This document shows, in pieces, positions 15,625 to 23,677 of a DNA stretch of 64,000 bases; the stretch's first letter is position 1, and the number at the start of each line of letters is the position of its first letter. This DNA is from Thermoleptolyngbya sichuanensis A183 (lineage in GTDB: Bacteria > Cyanobacteriota > Cyanobacteriia > Elainellales > Elainellaceae). Where the stretch lies: positions 5,022,001 to 5,086,000 of the forward strand of contig NZ_CP053661.1 of assembly GCF_013177315.1 (NCBI RefSeq), in the 5' to 3' direction. The notes under the pieces are model-generated. The model ran no database searches, had not been told where the DNA came from, and worked only from the letters and a program-made list of their open reading frames with translations. Both the position numbers and the translations under genes were made by a program.

Positions 15625-17040
15625 ATGAACACGCTGAATAGTTTGAGTTCCAGCAGGCGGGGATGGCTGCTGGCGGCGGTGGGATTGTCGGCCACCAGTG
15701 CCGTGCTGTGGTTCACGCAGGCAGGCGGGCCGGCACTAAATCGACTGGGCGATCGCCCTTCTCGCCATCTCGATGCCCCCTACCGCTACCCGTTTTTCGT
15801 TAGCACCTCCGGCAGCGCAACGGCACGACTAGAGCAGGAAATTGCCCATTTTCAGGAGCGCGTCCGGCAGATGCCTGCCCAGAGCGTAGCGCAAGGACTG
15901 GAGCAGTCGGCGCTGGCGCTGGGCTATTTGAAAATGGCGCGGCTGACAGGGCAAAGCCACTGGTATCTGCTGGCAGACCAGACGGCGCAGGAGGCGCTAA
16001 GGTCCATGCCAGAACACCCAGAGGCGATCGCCGTGTTGGCACGGGTGGCAGAGGCACGGCACGACTTTGATCAAGCACTGGCGCTGGCAGTACAACTGGA
16101 TGGGTCGAAAGAGGCGCTGAGCGTCCAGGCAGCGGTGCATCTGGCAAGAGGCAACCTGGTAGCAGCGGCTGAGGCGGGCGATCGCCTCGTTGATCAAACC
16201 CTGAGTCCAGCCGCCTTTACCCAACAAGCGCTAGTGCGGGCAGCCCAAGGAGACGATGAGGGCGCATTGCAAAGTTTCCAATACGCCCTAGAGGTTGAGG
16301 AAGCAGGCGATCTCGGCAGTGCCGCCCGCACGCGCACGCTGCTCGGCCGGTTCTATTACGAACGGGGACAGCTTGATTTGGCGCGGGGTCTGTATCATGA
16401 GGCGCTGCGAATTTTGCCGAGTTACCTGCCCGCCCGCCTGAACCTGGCCCAGTTGGCGCTGCGGCAGGGGCGCTATGGGCTGGCGGCACAATACTATCGC
16501 CAGGTCGAGGACATGGGCAGCGCCGCGACAGTTTACGAACCGCTGGTGCAGCGGGGACAGGCCCGACTGAAGCCCCTGCAACACCAGCCCGCCCAGGCAG
16601 AAATCCACTGGGCAAACGCCGAACTGCAACTGCGGCAAACGCTGGCAGAGACATCGGCGGATTCTAGCGCCTTTGGCTTTGGGCATCGGCGTGACCTGGC
16701 GCGATTGCTGCTGGAGCGGGGCCGCCCAGAAGACACCGCCGAGGCGCTGGCGCTGATGGAAGCGGAGGTCAAGCAGCGGCGCGACGCAGACACGCTCGAT
16801 ACCTACGCCTGGGCGCTGGCACAGATGGGGCGCTGGCAGGAGGCTAGGGAGGTGGTTCAAGCGGCGATCGCCCTGGGCACTCGTGATGCAGCCCTGTGCG
16901 ATCGCGCCGCCCAAATCGAGGAAGCCCTGGGCAACCCAGCGCAGGCCGCCGCCTATCGCCAGCAAATGCTTGAGATCGATCCCCAATTTGATCAAAACGC
17001 ACGTCATGCCGCTGGTCTAGGCATAGGCTTGGGCGGCTAG
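15625..17040 (+). CDS. Membrane-anchored TPR protein
   Basis: A 471-residue protein with an N-terminal anchor or signal (hydrophobic about 13-30), then tetratricopeptide-like helical repeats from about residue 85 to the end; clear TPR consensus appears in LGRFYYERGQLDLARGLYHE and YLPARLNLAQLALRQGRYGL. It is probably held on the outer face of the plasma membrane or in the periplasm, where it would act as a protein-interaction platform. It sits between an exported DUF4331 protein and a Ni/Co exporter on the same strand, so I infer that it works with them. AAGGA lies six bases upstream of the ATG. No enzymatic motif is visible. Confidence 0.8.
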   Translation: MNTLNSLSSSRRGWLLAAVGLSATSAVLWFTQAGGPALNRLGDRPSRHLDAPYRYPFFVSTSGSATARLEQEIAHFQERVRQMPAQSVAQGLEQSALALGYLKMARLTGQSHWYLLADQTAQEALRSMPEHPEAIAVLARVAEARHDFDQALALAVQLDGSKEALSVQAAVHLARGNLVAAAEAGDRLVDQTLSPAAFTQQALVRAAQGDDEGALQSFQYALEVEEAGDLGSAARTRTLLGRFYYERGQLDLARGLYHEALRILPSYLPARLNLAQLALRQGRYGLAAQYYRQVEDMGSAATVYEPLVQRGQARLKPLQHQPAQAEIHWANAELQLRQTLAETSADSSAFGFGHRRDLARLLLERGRPEDTAEALALMEAEVKQRRDADTLDTYAWALAQMGRWQEAREVVQAAIALGTRDAALCDRAAQIEEALGNPAQAAAYRQQMLEIDPQFDQNARHAAGLGIGLGG

Positions 17041-17114
17041 CGAAATGACATTCATCGTTTGTATTTGCGGATCAGTTCTATTCTCTTCTACTGCATGGAT
17101 TCATGCATTGATCT

Positions 17115-18980
17115 ATGGATAAACTCATGCGTAAACCAGGTCGCTCTCGATACTGGGCGTTGTTCTCTGGAGTCGTCACAGTGATGCTGTGGCTGGGACT
17201 GGCGGCTCCTGGGCAGGCCCACTGGGCAGATTTGTCCGTTGCGGAAGTGCGCGTGGCAGAATCCACTGTGGAAATGATGCTCACCTATCCAACCGGGCTA
17301 ACGGCGTTTGCCGATGGCGATCGCAACGGTCAACTCTCTCCCCAGGAAGTGCGCGACCATGCCACCACGCTACAGGCGTTTTTGGGCAGCCAGATTCGGA
17401 TGCTGGATGGCGATCGCCGCCCCGGTACGCTCACCCTGGAACCGCTGGAAGCCAATGCACCTTTGCCTAACAGCGTCCGCCTCGCGCCAAACACCACCCA
17501 CAGCACGCTACGCCTTACCTTTGCCTGGCCCCAGCCTGTTCAGGGGGTGCAAATTCACTACGGCCTGTTCCTGCCCGATGTGCCCACGGCAAGCTGCCTG
17601 ACCACAATTCTACAAAACGGGCGGCTGCGGACGTTTCTGTTTACCCCAAGGCAACAAACCCTGGCCCTTGCGCCAGGACTGCCCGGACTCGGCACAGGGG
17701 AACTGCTGCTGGCGATCGCCGGAGCGTTTCTCTGGGGCGCGATTCACTCCATGTCGCCAGGGCACGGCAAAACGATCGTCGGCGCTTATCTGGTAGGCGA
17801 ACGCGCCACGCCCAAACATGCAGTATTCCTAGCGCTGACGACCACCATCACCCATACCCTCGGCGTGTTTGCGCTGGGGCTAGCGACGCTGTTCGCGGCT
17901 CAGTACGTGCTTCCAGAGCAGCTTTATCCCTGGCTAAGTCTGGCATCGGGCGCGATGGTGGTTGGGATTGGTCTGAATCTGCTGCATCGTCGGCTACGTT
18001 CAAAACCCGATTCGCATCAGCATGACCTAGTACATCATAATCTGCATTCCAGCTTGAGTTCCAAATCACCGTCTAGCAGTCATTTCCATTCACATCCTCA
18101 GCCTCATAAATCTCATAAGTCTGCCGAGCCTAATCAAGTGTATTCAGAAGATCATTATCATTCACAGAATTTGGTTCATGTGCCTGCCCTGGTTCGTGCT
18201 CACGATTCCTACAGGCTGCAAAAAAATCCGCGTGGGCTTCCCCATAGCCGTTCTCCTGAACATTCCCACTGTGCTTCTCAGGACGATCGAGGAGATTCTC
18301 ATAAGCATCCTAATAGCCATGCCTATGGAAATTCCCATGAACATTCTCATAGACATCCGTATGAGAATTTCCATAAATCTTCTCGCGAGGATAGTCTTGA
18401 GTACCCGAATGAGCCTGTTTGCCAGCCTTCTCATGAGCATTCGCAGGAGTCCTCTCACAAGCATTCCCGTGAGCATTCTCATGAATACTCCCACGGACAT
18501 TCCCAGAGGCATTCCCATAAATACTCCCAGGAGCATTCTCATGAACACTCCCGCGGACATTCTCATGAACACTCCCGCGGACATTCTCATGAACACTCCC
18601 GCGGACATTCTCATGAACACTCTCAGGGGCATTCTCATCTGCCGCCCGGAGCGGATGGTGAACCTGTGACTTGGCGCAGTCTGGTAGCGCTTGGCGTTTC
18701 GGGAGGGCTGGTGCCCTGTCCGGCGGCGCTGGTGCTGCTGCTGAGCGCGATCGCCCTGGGTAAAACTGGGTTTGGGCTAGTGCTGGTGCTGGCTTTTAGC
18801 CTGGGGCTGGCAGGCGTGCTGACGGGGTTGGGGCTGCTGCTGGTGCGGGCCAAGCACTGGTTTTGGCGAGTGCCTACGCCCCAGCGGTGGACGCATATCT
18901 TACCCTTGGTTAGCGCGGCGGGCATTACGCTGCTGGGCGTGGGGATTTCGCTTAAGGCGCTTACGCAACTATTGCTGTGA
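17115..18980 (+). CDS. Ni/Co exporter (RcnA/NicO-like) with EF-hand loop and giant His-rich loop
   Basis: A 621-residue fusion-like protein. A signal or first membrane helix (15-32) is followed by an exported domain (about 36-195) that contains a textbook EF-hand calcium loop, DGDRNGQLSPQE (67-78). The transporter core follows: GAIHSMSPGHGKT matches the HX(4)GHGK-type motif of NicO/RcnA nickel-cobalt exporters, and a second half begins at GVSGGLVPCPAALVLLL. Between the halves is a roughly 210-residue loop (about 295-510) packed with His, Ser and Glu, its end encoded by perfect 24-base repeats of HSHEHSRG. His-rich loops in this family bind metal before export. Expected function: efflux of Ni2+ or Co2+ across the plasma membrane. 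The EF-hand in the exported domain is unusual. Confidence 0.88.
   Translation: MDKLMRKPGRSRYWALFSGVVTVMLWLGLAAPGQAHWADLSVAEVRVAESTVEMMLTYPTGLTAFADGDRNGQLSPQEVRDHATTLQAFLGSQIRMLDGDRRPGTLTLEPLEANAPLPNSVRLAPNTTHSTLRLTFAWPQPVQGVQIHYGLFLPDVPTASCLTTILQNGRLRTFLFTPRQQTLALAPGLPGLGTGELLLAIAGAFLWGAIHSMSPGHGKTIVGAYLVGERATPKHAVFLALTTTITHTLGVFALGLATLFAAQYVLPEQLYPWLSLASGAMVVGIGLNLLHRRLRSKPDSHQHDLVHHNLHSSLSSKSPSSSHFHSHPQPHKSHKSAEPNQVYSEDHYHSQNLVHVPALVRAHDSYRLQKNPRGLPHSRSPEHSHCASQDDRGDSHKHPNSHAYGNSHEHSHRHPYENFHKSSREDSLEYPNEPVCQPSHEHSQESSHKHSREHSHEYSHGHSQRHSHKYSQEHSHEHSRGHSHEHSRGHSHEHSRGHSHEHSQGHSHLPPGADGEPVTWRSLVALGVSGGLVPCPAALVLLLSAIALGKTGFGLVLVLAFSLGLAGVLTGLGLLLVRAKHWFWRVPTPQRWTHILPLVSAAGITLLGVGISLKALTQLLL
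18534..18638. repeat. 24-bp in-frame tandem repeat inside the Ni/Co exporter
   Basis: Three perfect copies of a 24-base unit encoding His-Ser-His-Glu-His-Ser-Arg-Gly (18534-18557, 18558-18581, 18582-18605), a fourth with substitutions (18606-18629) and a partial fifth. More degenerate copies extend upstream to about 18420. The perfect units suggest recent expansion and likely length variation between strains. Confidence 0.92.
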
Positions 18981-18993
18981 GGTGCTGTGAGGG

Positions 18994-19040
18994 TGATTTT
19001 GGATTTTGGATTGGCGATTTTGGATTTTGGACTGGCGATT
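18994..19040. repeat. ATTTTGG short repeat tract
   Basis: Same family as at 101-137. It lies just after the Ni/Co exporter and before the 106-bp element. Confidence 0.6.
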
Positions 19041-19049
19041 TCCGTAGAT

Positions 19050-19155
19050 TAAGTAGGTAGACATTAATAAACATAAACCCCAAAGATCCTGCGCCGCCGG
19101 CTGCGCGGGCGGCGCAGGGTTCAGGATCTGTTTTTTAATCTGATCCATCTACTTA
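19050..19155. mobile_element. 106-bp MITE-like element, copy A
   Basis: Ends are TAAGTAG at the left and CTACTTA at the right (imperfect terminal inverted repeats extending about 20 bases). The centre holds a strong GC hairpin (CCTGCGCCGCC paired with GGCGGCGCAGG). A copy of about 90% identity lies in the opposite orientation at 44496-44602. No coding capacity. Confidence 0.8.
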
Positions 19156-19230
19156 TTTTGACGATTGTTTGACCGGATTTTTGAGAACGTGACTGCAATT
19201 TCATCGTGAGTAAATTCTGAGCAAACTCCT

Positions 19231-19665
19231 ATGCTGAAATACATCCTGTTGGTGCTGTCTGGTGCTGGGGCGATCGCCCTTCTTCCGCAAGCCACCCTCA
19301 GCAATCCGCTTGATAACCGCGACCTGTCTTGCTATATGGAAACCAGCAGCGGGCAAGTGCTGGATCTGAATCGACTGTGTGGCAACTCGACTCGTCCTCC
19401 GGCTGCTGCGCCCTATCCAGTCAGTCCGATGTCTCGTCCGCCCTCTCTTAACAATCCTGGCAGTAATGGCGGTAGCACGACTCCGACGGGCCGCGACCCG
19501 GACTTGTTGCTCAACGAAGAGCCACTTTCCGCCACGCCGATCGAGGATGAGCCTTACTTTACGCCCGTTGTTCCCATCTATGACACGGCGGGTGCCAATA
19601 GCCGCATCAGCGTGAACAACGGTCGGTGCGTGGTGCTGGATGCACAGGGTCGCCGCTGCCCATAG
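19231..19665 (+). CDS. Small exported protein with conserved Cys pair
   Basis: A 144-residue protein with a clear Sec signal peptide (about 1-24, cleavage near LSNP). The mature start, DLSCYMETSSGQVLDLNRLC, matches a pattern I recall from small secreted cyanobacterial proteins (CYM-x-T-x-x-G-x-V-x-DL-x-x-LCG), with two cysteines likely to form a disulfide. A Pro/Ser/Asn-rich linker follows, and the last residues, VNNGRCVVLDAQGRRCP, hold another Cys pair. It is probably periplasmic or extracellular. No function is known to me. It stands alone between the repeat-rich gap and a convergent membrane protein gene. Confidence 0.75.
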   Translation: MLKYILLVLSGAGAIALLPQATLSNPLDNRDLSCYMETSSGQVLDLNRLCGNSTRPPAAAPYPVSPMSRPPSLNNPGSNGGSTTPTGRDPDLLLNEEPLSATPIEDEPYFTPVVPIYDTAGANSRISVNNGRCVVLDAQGRRCP

Positions 19666-19764
19666 CACGCTCCCGCTTGCATCCAGTTGTCTTGGCGAAA
19701 CAATTCTGGCTGCTGCTGGGGTTGAAAGATGATTACCAAGCGATCGCCCGTGTGGGTTGCCCTG

Positions 19765-20739
19765 CTAGTGTGGACGCTGGACTCCCAGTTCTCGCCATGC
19801 CAGCGCCGCGCCGATGGCCTCTGCCAGCGTGCTGATCAGCCGATAGAGGGCGACAACGCTGAGCAGAATGGCGGGCGCAAGCTGGTTGCCCAGGAGGGCA
19901 ATCGCCGTTGCCTCGAACACGCCAATGCCGCCCGGTGCGCCAGGAATCACCAGTCCCAGCAGCCACGCAAAGCTGAACCCGCTGATCAGCGGCAGCCATT
20001 GGGCCGGCGCAACGGGCTGCAAGGCCAGGGCGATCGCCACGAACCCCAGCCCCCGCAGCGCCACAAACAGGAGTTCTCCCAGCAGCGGCCGCAGGGGATA
20101 GCGCTTGAGCTGCCAGGGTTTAGCCTCAGATGGCACAGAAGACGGCGCAGAAGACGGCGCGGAATCTGCCAAATCTGCGGCGGCATCAGCCGTCTTTTTG
20201 CCCCTGCCCTTGAGCCGCCGCAGCACGGACAGCACTGGATTTAGCACGCGGGGATGCACGCCTGCCAGCACGATGACCAGACTCAGCGCCTGCACGCTCC
20301 AGTTTGCCTGCCGAATTCCCACTAGCCCCAGCATCAGGGCCGCCGCCGCCATCAGCAGCGGTTCCAGCAGCACGCTGAGGGTCGCCGCACCCAGGGAAAT
20401 GCCGCGCTTCTGCGACGCGACCACCCGCCCATAGAGATGCCAGACGTTTCCCGGCAGATACTTGGCAATGTTGGTTTTCAGGTAGGTGCGCGTGGCCCAG
20501 AGCGCCGGAACGGGCTGAGCCAAATCGCCCAAAATCCAGCCCCAGACCCAACCCGTCCAGAGATGGGCGATGAGGGTGATCAGCAGGGCGATCGCCAGCA
20601 GCCTCCAGCCCGCCCCCTCGATCCGAATCTGCGCGACCTCTGCCCAGTGTCGCCGCACCGCCTGCGCCAAAAAGAACAGCGCCCCGCCGAAAATGGCCCA
20701 GCGGAGGAAATCTTTGGGGCGGAGGTTTATAGATGGCAT
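19765..20739 (-). CDS. Lysylphosphatidylglycerol-synthase-type membrane protein (UPF0104)
   Basis: A 324-residue protein with about eight membrane helices and the family pattern of the LPG_synthase_TM domain: YLKTNIAKYLPGNVWHLYGR near residues 86-105 and PGAPGGIGVFEATAIALL in the C-terminal third. In MprF this domain flips aminoacyl-lipids, but stand-alone members are of unknown role and often accompany glycosyltransferases. The synthetase domain is absent, so lysine transfer is not expected. A lipid-flippase-like role at the plasma membrane is an inference. The upstream region (minus strand) is a purine/pyrimidine repeat tract at 20742-20862. Confidence 0.82.
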   Translation of the reverse strand: MPSINLRPKDFLRWAIFGGALFFLAQAVRRHWAEVAQIRIEGAGWRLLAIALLITLIAHLWTGWVWGWILGDLAQPVPALWATRTYLKTNIAKYLPGNVWHLYGRVVASQKRGISLGAATLSVLLEPLLMAAAALMLGLVGIRQANWSVQALSLVIVLAGVHPRVLNPVLSVLRRLKGRGKKTADAAADLADSAPSSAPSSVPSEAKPWQLKRYPLRPLLGELLFVALRGLGFVAIALALQPVAPAQWLPLISGFSFAWLLGLVIPGAPGGIGVFEATAIALLGNQLAPAILLSVVALYRLISTLAEAIGAALAWRELGVQRPH

Positions 20740-20741
20740 TG

Positions 20742-20862
20742 GGGAAGAACGAAGAGGGAAGAGGGAAGAACGAAGAGGGAAGAGGGAAGAACGAAGAGGG
20801 AAGAATGGGTTTTCGTTTTTTGGTTTTCGTTCTTCGTTCTTCGTTTTTTGGCTTTCGTTCCA
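20742..20862. repeat. 21-bp purine repeats followed by complementary pyrimidine tract
   Basis: Units of three heptamers (GAAGAAC GAAGAGG GAAGAGG) run to about 20805, then a tract rich in TTCGTTCTTCG follows. The two halves are partly complementary, so a long imperfect hairpin is possible. It lies between two minus-strand genes. Confidence 0.75.
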
Positions 20863-20886
20863 TCATCTCATCATCCCTTCCCCCCC

Positions 20887-22911
20887 TTAACTCCGCATCT
20901 CCTCAAACCCTTTGAACGCCCGCAGCCGTTCGTGGACGGTGTGATACAGCGTTGGGTCGTCGCCTTTGAAGCCGACGAGGCTGTAGAGCATTACCTTTTC
21001 GTCTTTGCGCCCTTTGAGTTCCTGTGCGCCAATGGGAACGACTTCCACCTGATCTTGCACCAGGGCGTAGAGGGAGTCGGTGATCAGGATGTCAGTCCAG
21101 AAGTTGCGGGTGAGGGCTTCGACGCGGCTGGCAATGTTCACGGCATCGCCAATCAGGGCAAATTCGCGGCGGCGGATGGAGCCGATGTCTCCAGCGATCG
21201 CCTCGCCAAAGTTGATCCCCACGCCGTTGAACAGGATCGGTTTGCCTGCCCGCTGCCACTCGGCTTGCAGAACGGAGAGCGATCGCCGCATCGCCAGCGC
21301 CGCCCGAATCGCGTTCAGCGCATCGGTTTCTGCACCGTGGGAAATGGGCGAGCCAAACTCCGCCATAATCGCGTCGCCGATGAACTTGTCAATCGTGCCA
21401 CCTGCTGCCAGGATTGCCTCCACCATTGCATTCAGGTATTCGTTAAGCTGCTCAAGCAATGCTTCTGGCTCTAGCTCCAGCGAGAGCGTGGTGAAGCTGC
21501 GAATGTCGCAAAACATCACCGCCGCCTGCACCCGCCGCCCTTTCAGGAGGGACTGAAAATCGCTGGAATGGTGTGTCAAAATTTCCTGCACGATGGGCGC
21601 GGCGACGTAGCGCTCTAGGGTGGTTCGCAGGCGACGACGCTCAAGCTGGGTATGGATCGTGCCCGTGGTGAGGCAGGTTGCGCCGCTGAGGAAGAGGCCC
21701 AAGCAGGGCACGGCTACGGGCCAGATCTGCTGTCCTGCGGTGAAGCTGAGGTAGCCGATCGTGCCCCAGAGGGCGATCGCCCCCACCGCCAGACTCATCT
21801 GCATCACGGGCTGCCGAATCAGCGCCATGAGCGCCAGCCCGCCGCCCCCCACCAGCGCCAGCACAAACCAGCCCCGCTCCTGCGCCGTCGGCAAGGCACT
21901 CTGAATCACGCGGTCTTGCATCAGCGTGGCGATGGCATTGGCGTGAATTTCCACCCCCGGCATCGTTTCCGAAAAGGGCGTGGGAATAAAGTCATTGCCG
22001 ACATCGTTGGACAGCGGCCCAATTAGCACAATTGCATCCTGAAACGTCCCCTGGCGCTGGTGAACGGCCCAGTTTGTGGGGTCGAGGACATGCCAGAAGG
22101 GAACCCGCCGAAACGTCGTCGGCGGCCCGTAGTAGAAAATGTCGCCCGTGGTCACCGCCGGAATTTCAAGCTGGGCCGCCCGCAGCGTCGCCACCGCAAA
22201 GGAATCCAGCCCCTCGCCTATGCCCTGGGGTTGCAGCACTTCGGCAATCAGATTGTCTGACAACTGGTACACCCGCTTGTCGGCATCGCGCAAAAAGTTA
22301 ATCAGCCCAATTTGCGTCATCGCCGCACCAAAGTCGGGATTGGGCATCACGATCTGGCTCTGTTCGCCGCCGTCGGGCGTGCCAAACACCTCATAGTTTG
22401 CCGCCAGCACCGCCCGCCCCGGATGCCGCCGGAGCACCGCCGCAAGCTGGCGATCGTCCGCTGGACCATACAGGCTGGGATCGGTCAGCACCAGATCGAC
22501 AGACACCGCCCGCGCTCCGTTGTCTAGCAGCCGATCGATCACTTGGGCATAGGCTGCCCGCTGCCAGGGCCAAATCTCAATCGGAGCCAGTTCGGGATAG
22601 CGGTCGGGGTCTGCCTGCACGTCTGCTCCCCGCGCCAGCGATTCCTGGTCGATCGCCAGAATTACGATATTGGCAGGTGGCTCTACCTGGCCCCGCAGCC
22701 GAAAGAACAACACCTGCGCCTGTCGCTCCATCCACTGCACCGTGCCCAGGTCAACGCCCGTGGCGATCGCCCCCGTCACCGCCCACAGGCCAATTAGCCC
22801 ATAGCCCAACACCTGCCAGGGCGATTGCGCTAGGGGTGCTTGGTCTGCCGGGGTCGTTTCGGAACGCAGCGCGGGCAAGGGTCGAACGCGGCGCAGTGGT
22901 TTGAAAAACAT
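20887..22911 (-). CDS. CHASE2 - transmembrane - class III adenylate/guanylate cyclase
   Basis: A 674-residue receptor cyclase. A first helix (about 36-55) leads to an extracytoplasmic CHASE2 sensor (about 60-340), then three membrane helices (about 345-425) and a catalytic domain from about 460. Metal-binding aspartates are Asp469 (FCDIRSF) and Asp513 (IGDAIMAE). Lys509, the first adenine-specifying position, and Asn592 and Arg596 (transition-state residues) are present. The second specifying position, normally Asp or Thr in adenylate cyclases, is Ala585 (EFALIGDAVN). cAMP production is likely; relaxed nucleotide selectivity is possible. Such proteins couple an external signal to cyclic nucleotide signalling at the plasma membrane. 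The gene is divergent from the HAD gene. Confidence 0.92.
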   Translation of the reverse strand: MFFKPLRRVRPLPALRSETTPADQAPLAQSPWQVLGYGLIGLWAVTGAIATGVDLGTVQWMERQAQVLFFRLRGQVEPPANIVILAIDQESLARGADVQADPDRYPELAPIEIWPWQRAAYAQVIDRLLDNGARAVSVDLVLTDPSLYGPADDRQLAAVLRRHPGRAVLAANYEVFGTPDGGEQSQIVMPNPDFGAAMTQIGLINFLRDADKRVYQLSDNLIAEVLQPQGIGEGLDSFAVATLRAAQLEIPAVTTGDIFYYGPPTTFRRVPFWHVLDPTNWAVHQRQGTFQDAIVLIGPLSNDVGNDFIPTPFSETMPGVEIHANAIATLMQDRVIQSALPTAQERGWFVLALVGGGGLALMALIRQPVMQMSLAVGAIALWGTIGYLSFTAGQQIWPVAVPCLGLFLSGATCLTTGTIHTQLERRRLRTTLERYVAAPIVQEILTHHSSDFQSLLKGRRVQAAVMFCDIRSFTTLSLELEPEALLEQLNEYLNAMVEAILAAGGTIDKFIGDAIMAEFGSPISHGAETDALNAIRAALAMRRSLSVLQAEWQRAGKPILFNGVGINFGEAIAGDIGSIRRREFALIGDAVNIASRVEALTRNFWTDILITDSLYALVQDQVEVVPIGAQELKGRKDEKVMLYSLVGFKGDDPTLYHTVHERLRAFKGFEEMRS

Positions 22912-23001
22912 GGTGAATCACCCTTAACCGTAGAATGAGAGCGGCCTCGTGCCGTGCGATCGCCATTTGCCAAACGAAGGACACCCAGCAGAATCATCCG
23001 C

Positions 23002-23667
23002 ATGATCAAAGCCATCATTTTTGACCTGGATAACTGCCTCAGTGCGGCTGATGAACCCGGAGCCGAACTCCTAGAGCCTGTATTTGACGCAATTCGGCAA
23101 GCCAATCAGGGAACCTTGCCCGACGACGTTCTGGAAGCCGCGCTGGGCGACTGCTGGTATCATGCGCTCGACTTTGTGGCCAAAAAACACGACTTCTCAG
23201 ACGAGATGCTGGCGGCGGGGCAGGCCGTGATTTCGCAAACTCGCGTTAGCACGCCGATGCGGGGCTACGGCGATCTGCACGTCCTAGCAGAACTGCGGGG
23301 TGACCCACTGCCGATGCTGTTTCTGGTTACGTCGGGCTTTCGCCCGCTTCAGGACAGCAAGATTAAGGCGCTGAGCATGGAGCAGCCTTTCGAGCAGTGG
23401 TTTACCGGGATCTACATCGATGCAGTTGATGACCCCAACCGCACTAGCAAGCAGGACATTTTTCAAGCCATCCTAAACGCCCATCAGTTCTGCCCTGCTG
23501 AGGCGCTGGTGGTAGGGGACAATCCTGACTCGGAACTGGCCGCGGGCGATCGCCTTGGCATCCCCACAGTGCAAATCCTCCGTCCTGGCGTGGCCCCCAC
23601 CAATCTTGCGACCCATCACATCCGCACCCTGCACGAACTCAAAGCGCTCGTTGCAGCCCAGACCTAG
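23002..23667 (+). CDS. HAD-superfamily hydrolase
   Basis: A 221-residue HAD phosphatase. The ATG at 23002 is preferred over an upstream GTG at 22954 because the fold begins immediately with IIFDLDN (Asp8 and Asp10 as nucleophile and acid). Motif II is FLVTSG, Lys occurs in the middle region, and motif IV is VVGDNPDSE. The cap is small and helical, as in pyrimidine-nucleotidase or phosphoglycolate-phosphatase-like members. Substrate is unknown; a house-cleaning phosphatase is plausible. It is divergent from the cyclase (91 bases between starts) and convergent with the FecR gene. Confidence 0.85.
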   Translation: MIKAIIFDLDNCLSAADEPGAELLEPVFDAIRQANQGTLPDDVLEAALGDCWYHALDFVAKKHDFSDEMLAAGQAVISQTRVSTPMRGYGDLHVLAELRGDPLPMLFLVTSGFRPLQDSKIKALSMEQPFEQWFTGIYIDAVDDPNRTSKQDIFQAILNAHQFCPAEALVVGDNPDSELAAGDRLGIPTVQILRPGVAPTNLATHHIRTLHELKALVAAQT

Positions 23668-23677
23668 AAAACCAGAC

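Noticed and set aside
18420-18638. CRISPR-like regular repeats
   Set aside because: The 24-base units are contiguous, without spacers, and encode the His-rich loop in frame. No cas gene is present.
18162-18669. Met/Arg-rich and Ile/Leu-rich open frames on both strands
   Set aside because: They are alternative readings of the His-rich repeat of the Ni/Co exporter.
20437-21474. A 345-codon plus-strand open frame
   Set aside because: It lies antisense to the LPG-synthase-like and cyclase genes and runs through a repeat tract; composition is that of an antisense shadow in GC-rich DNA.
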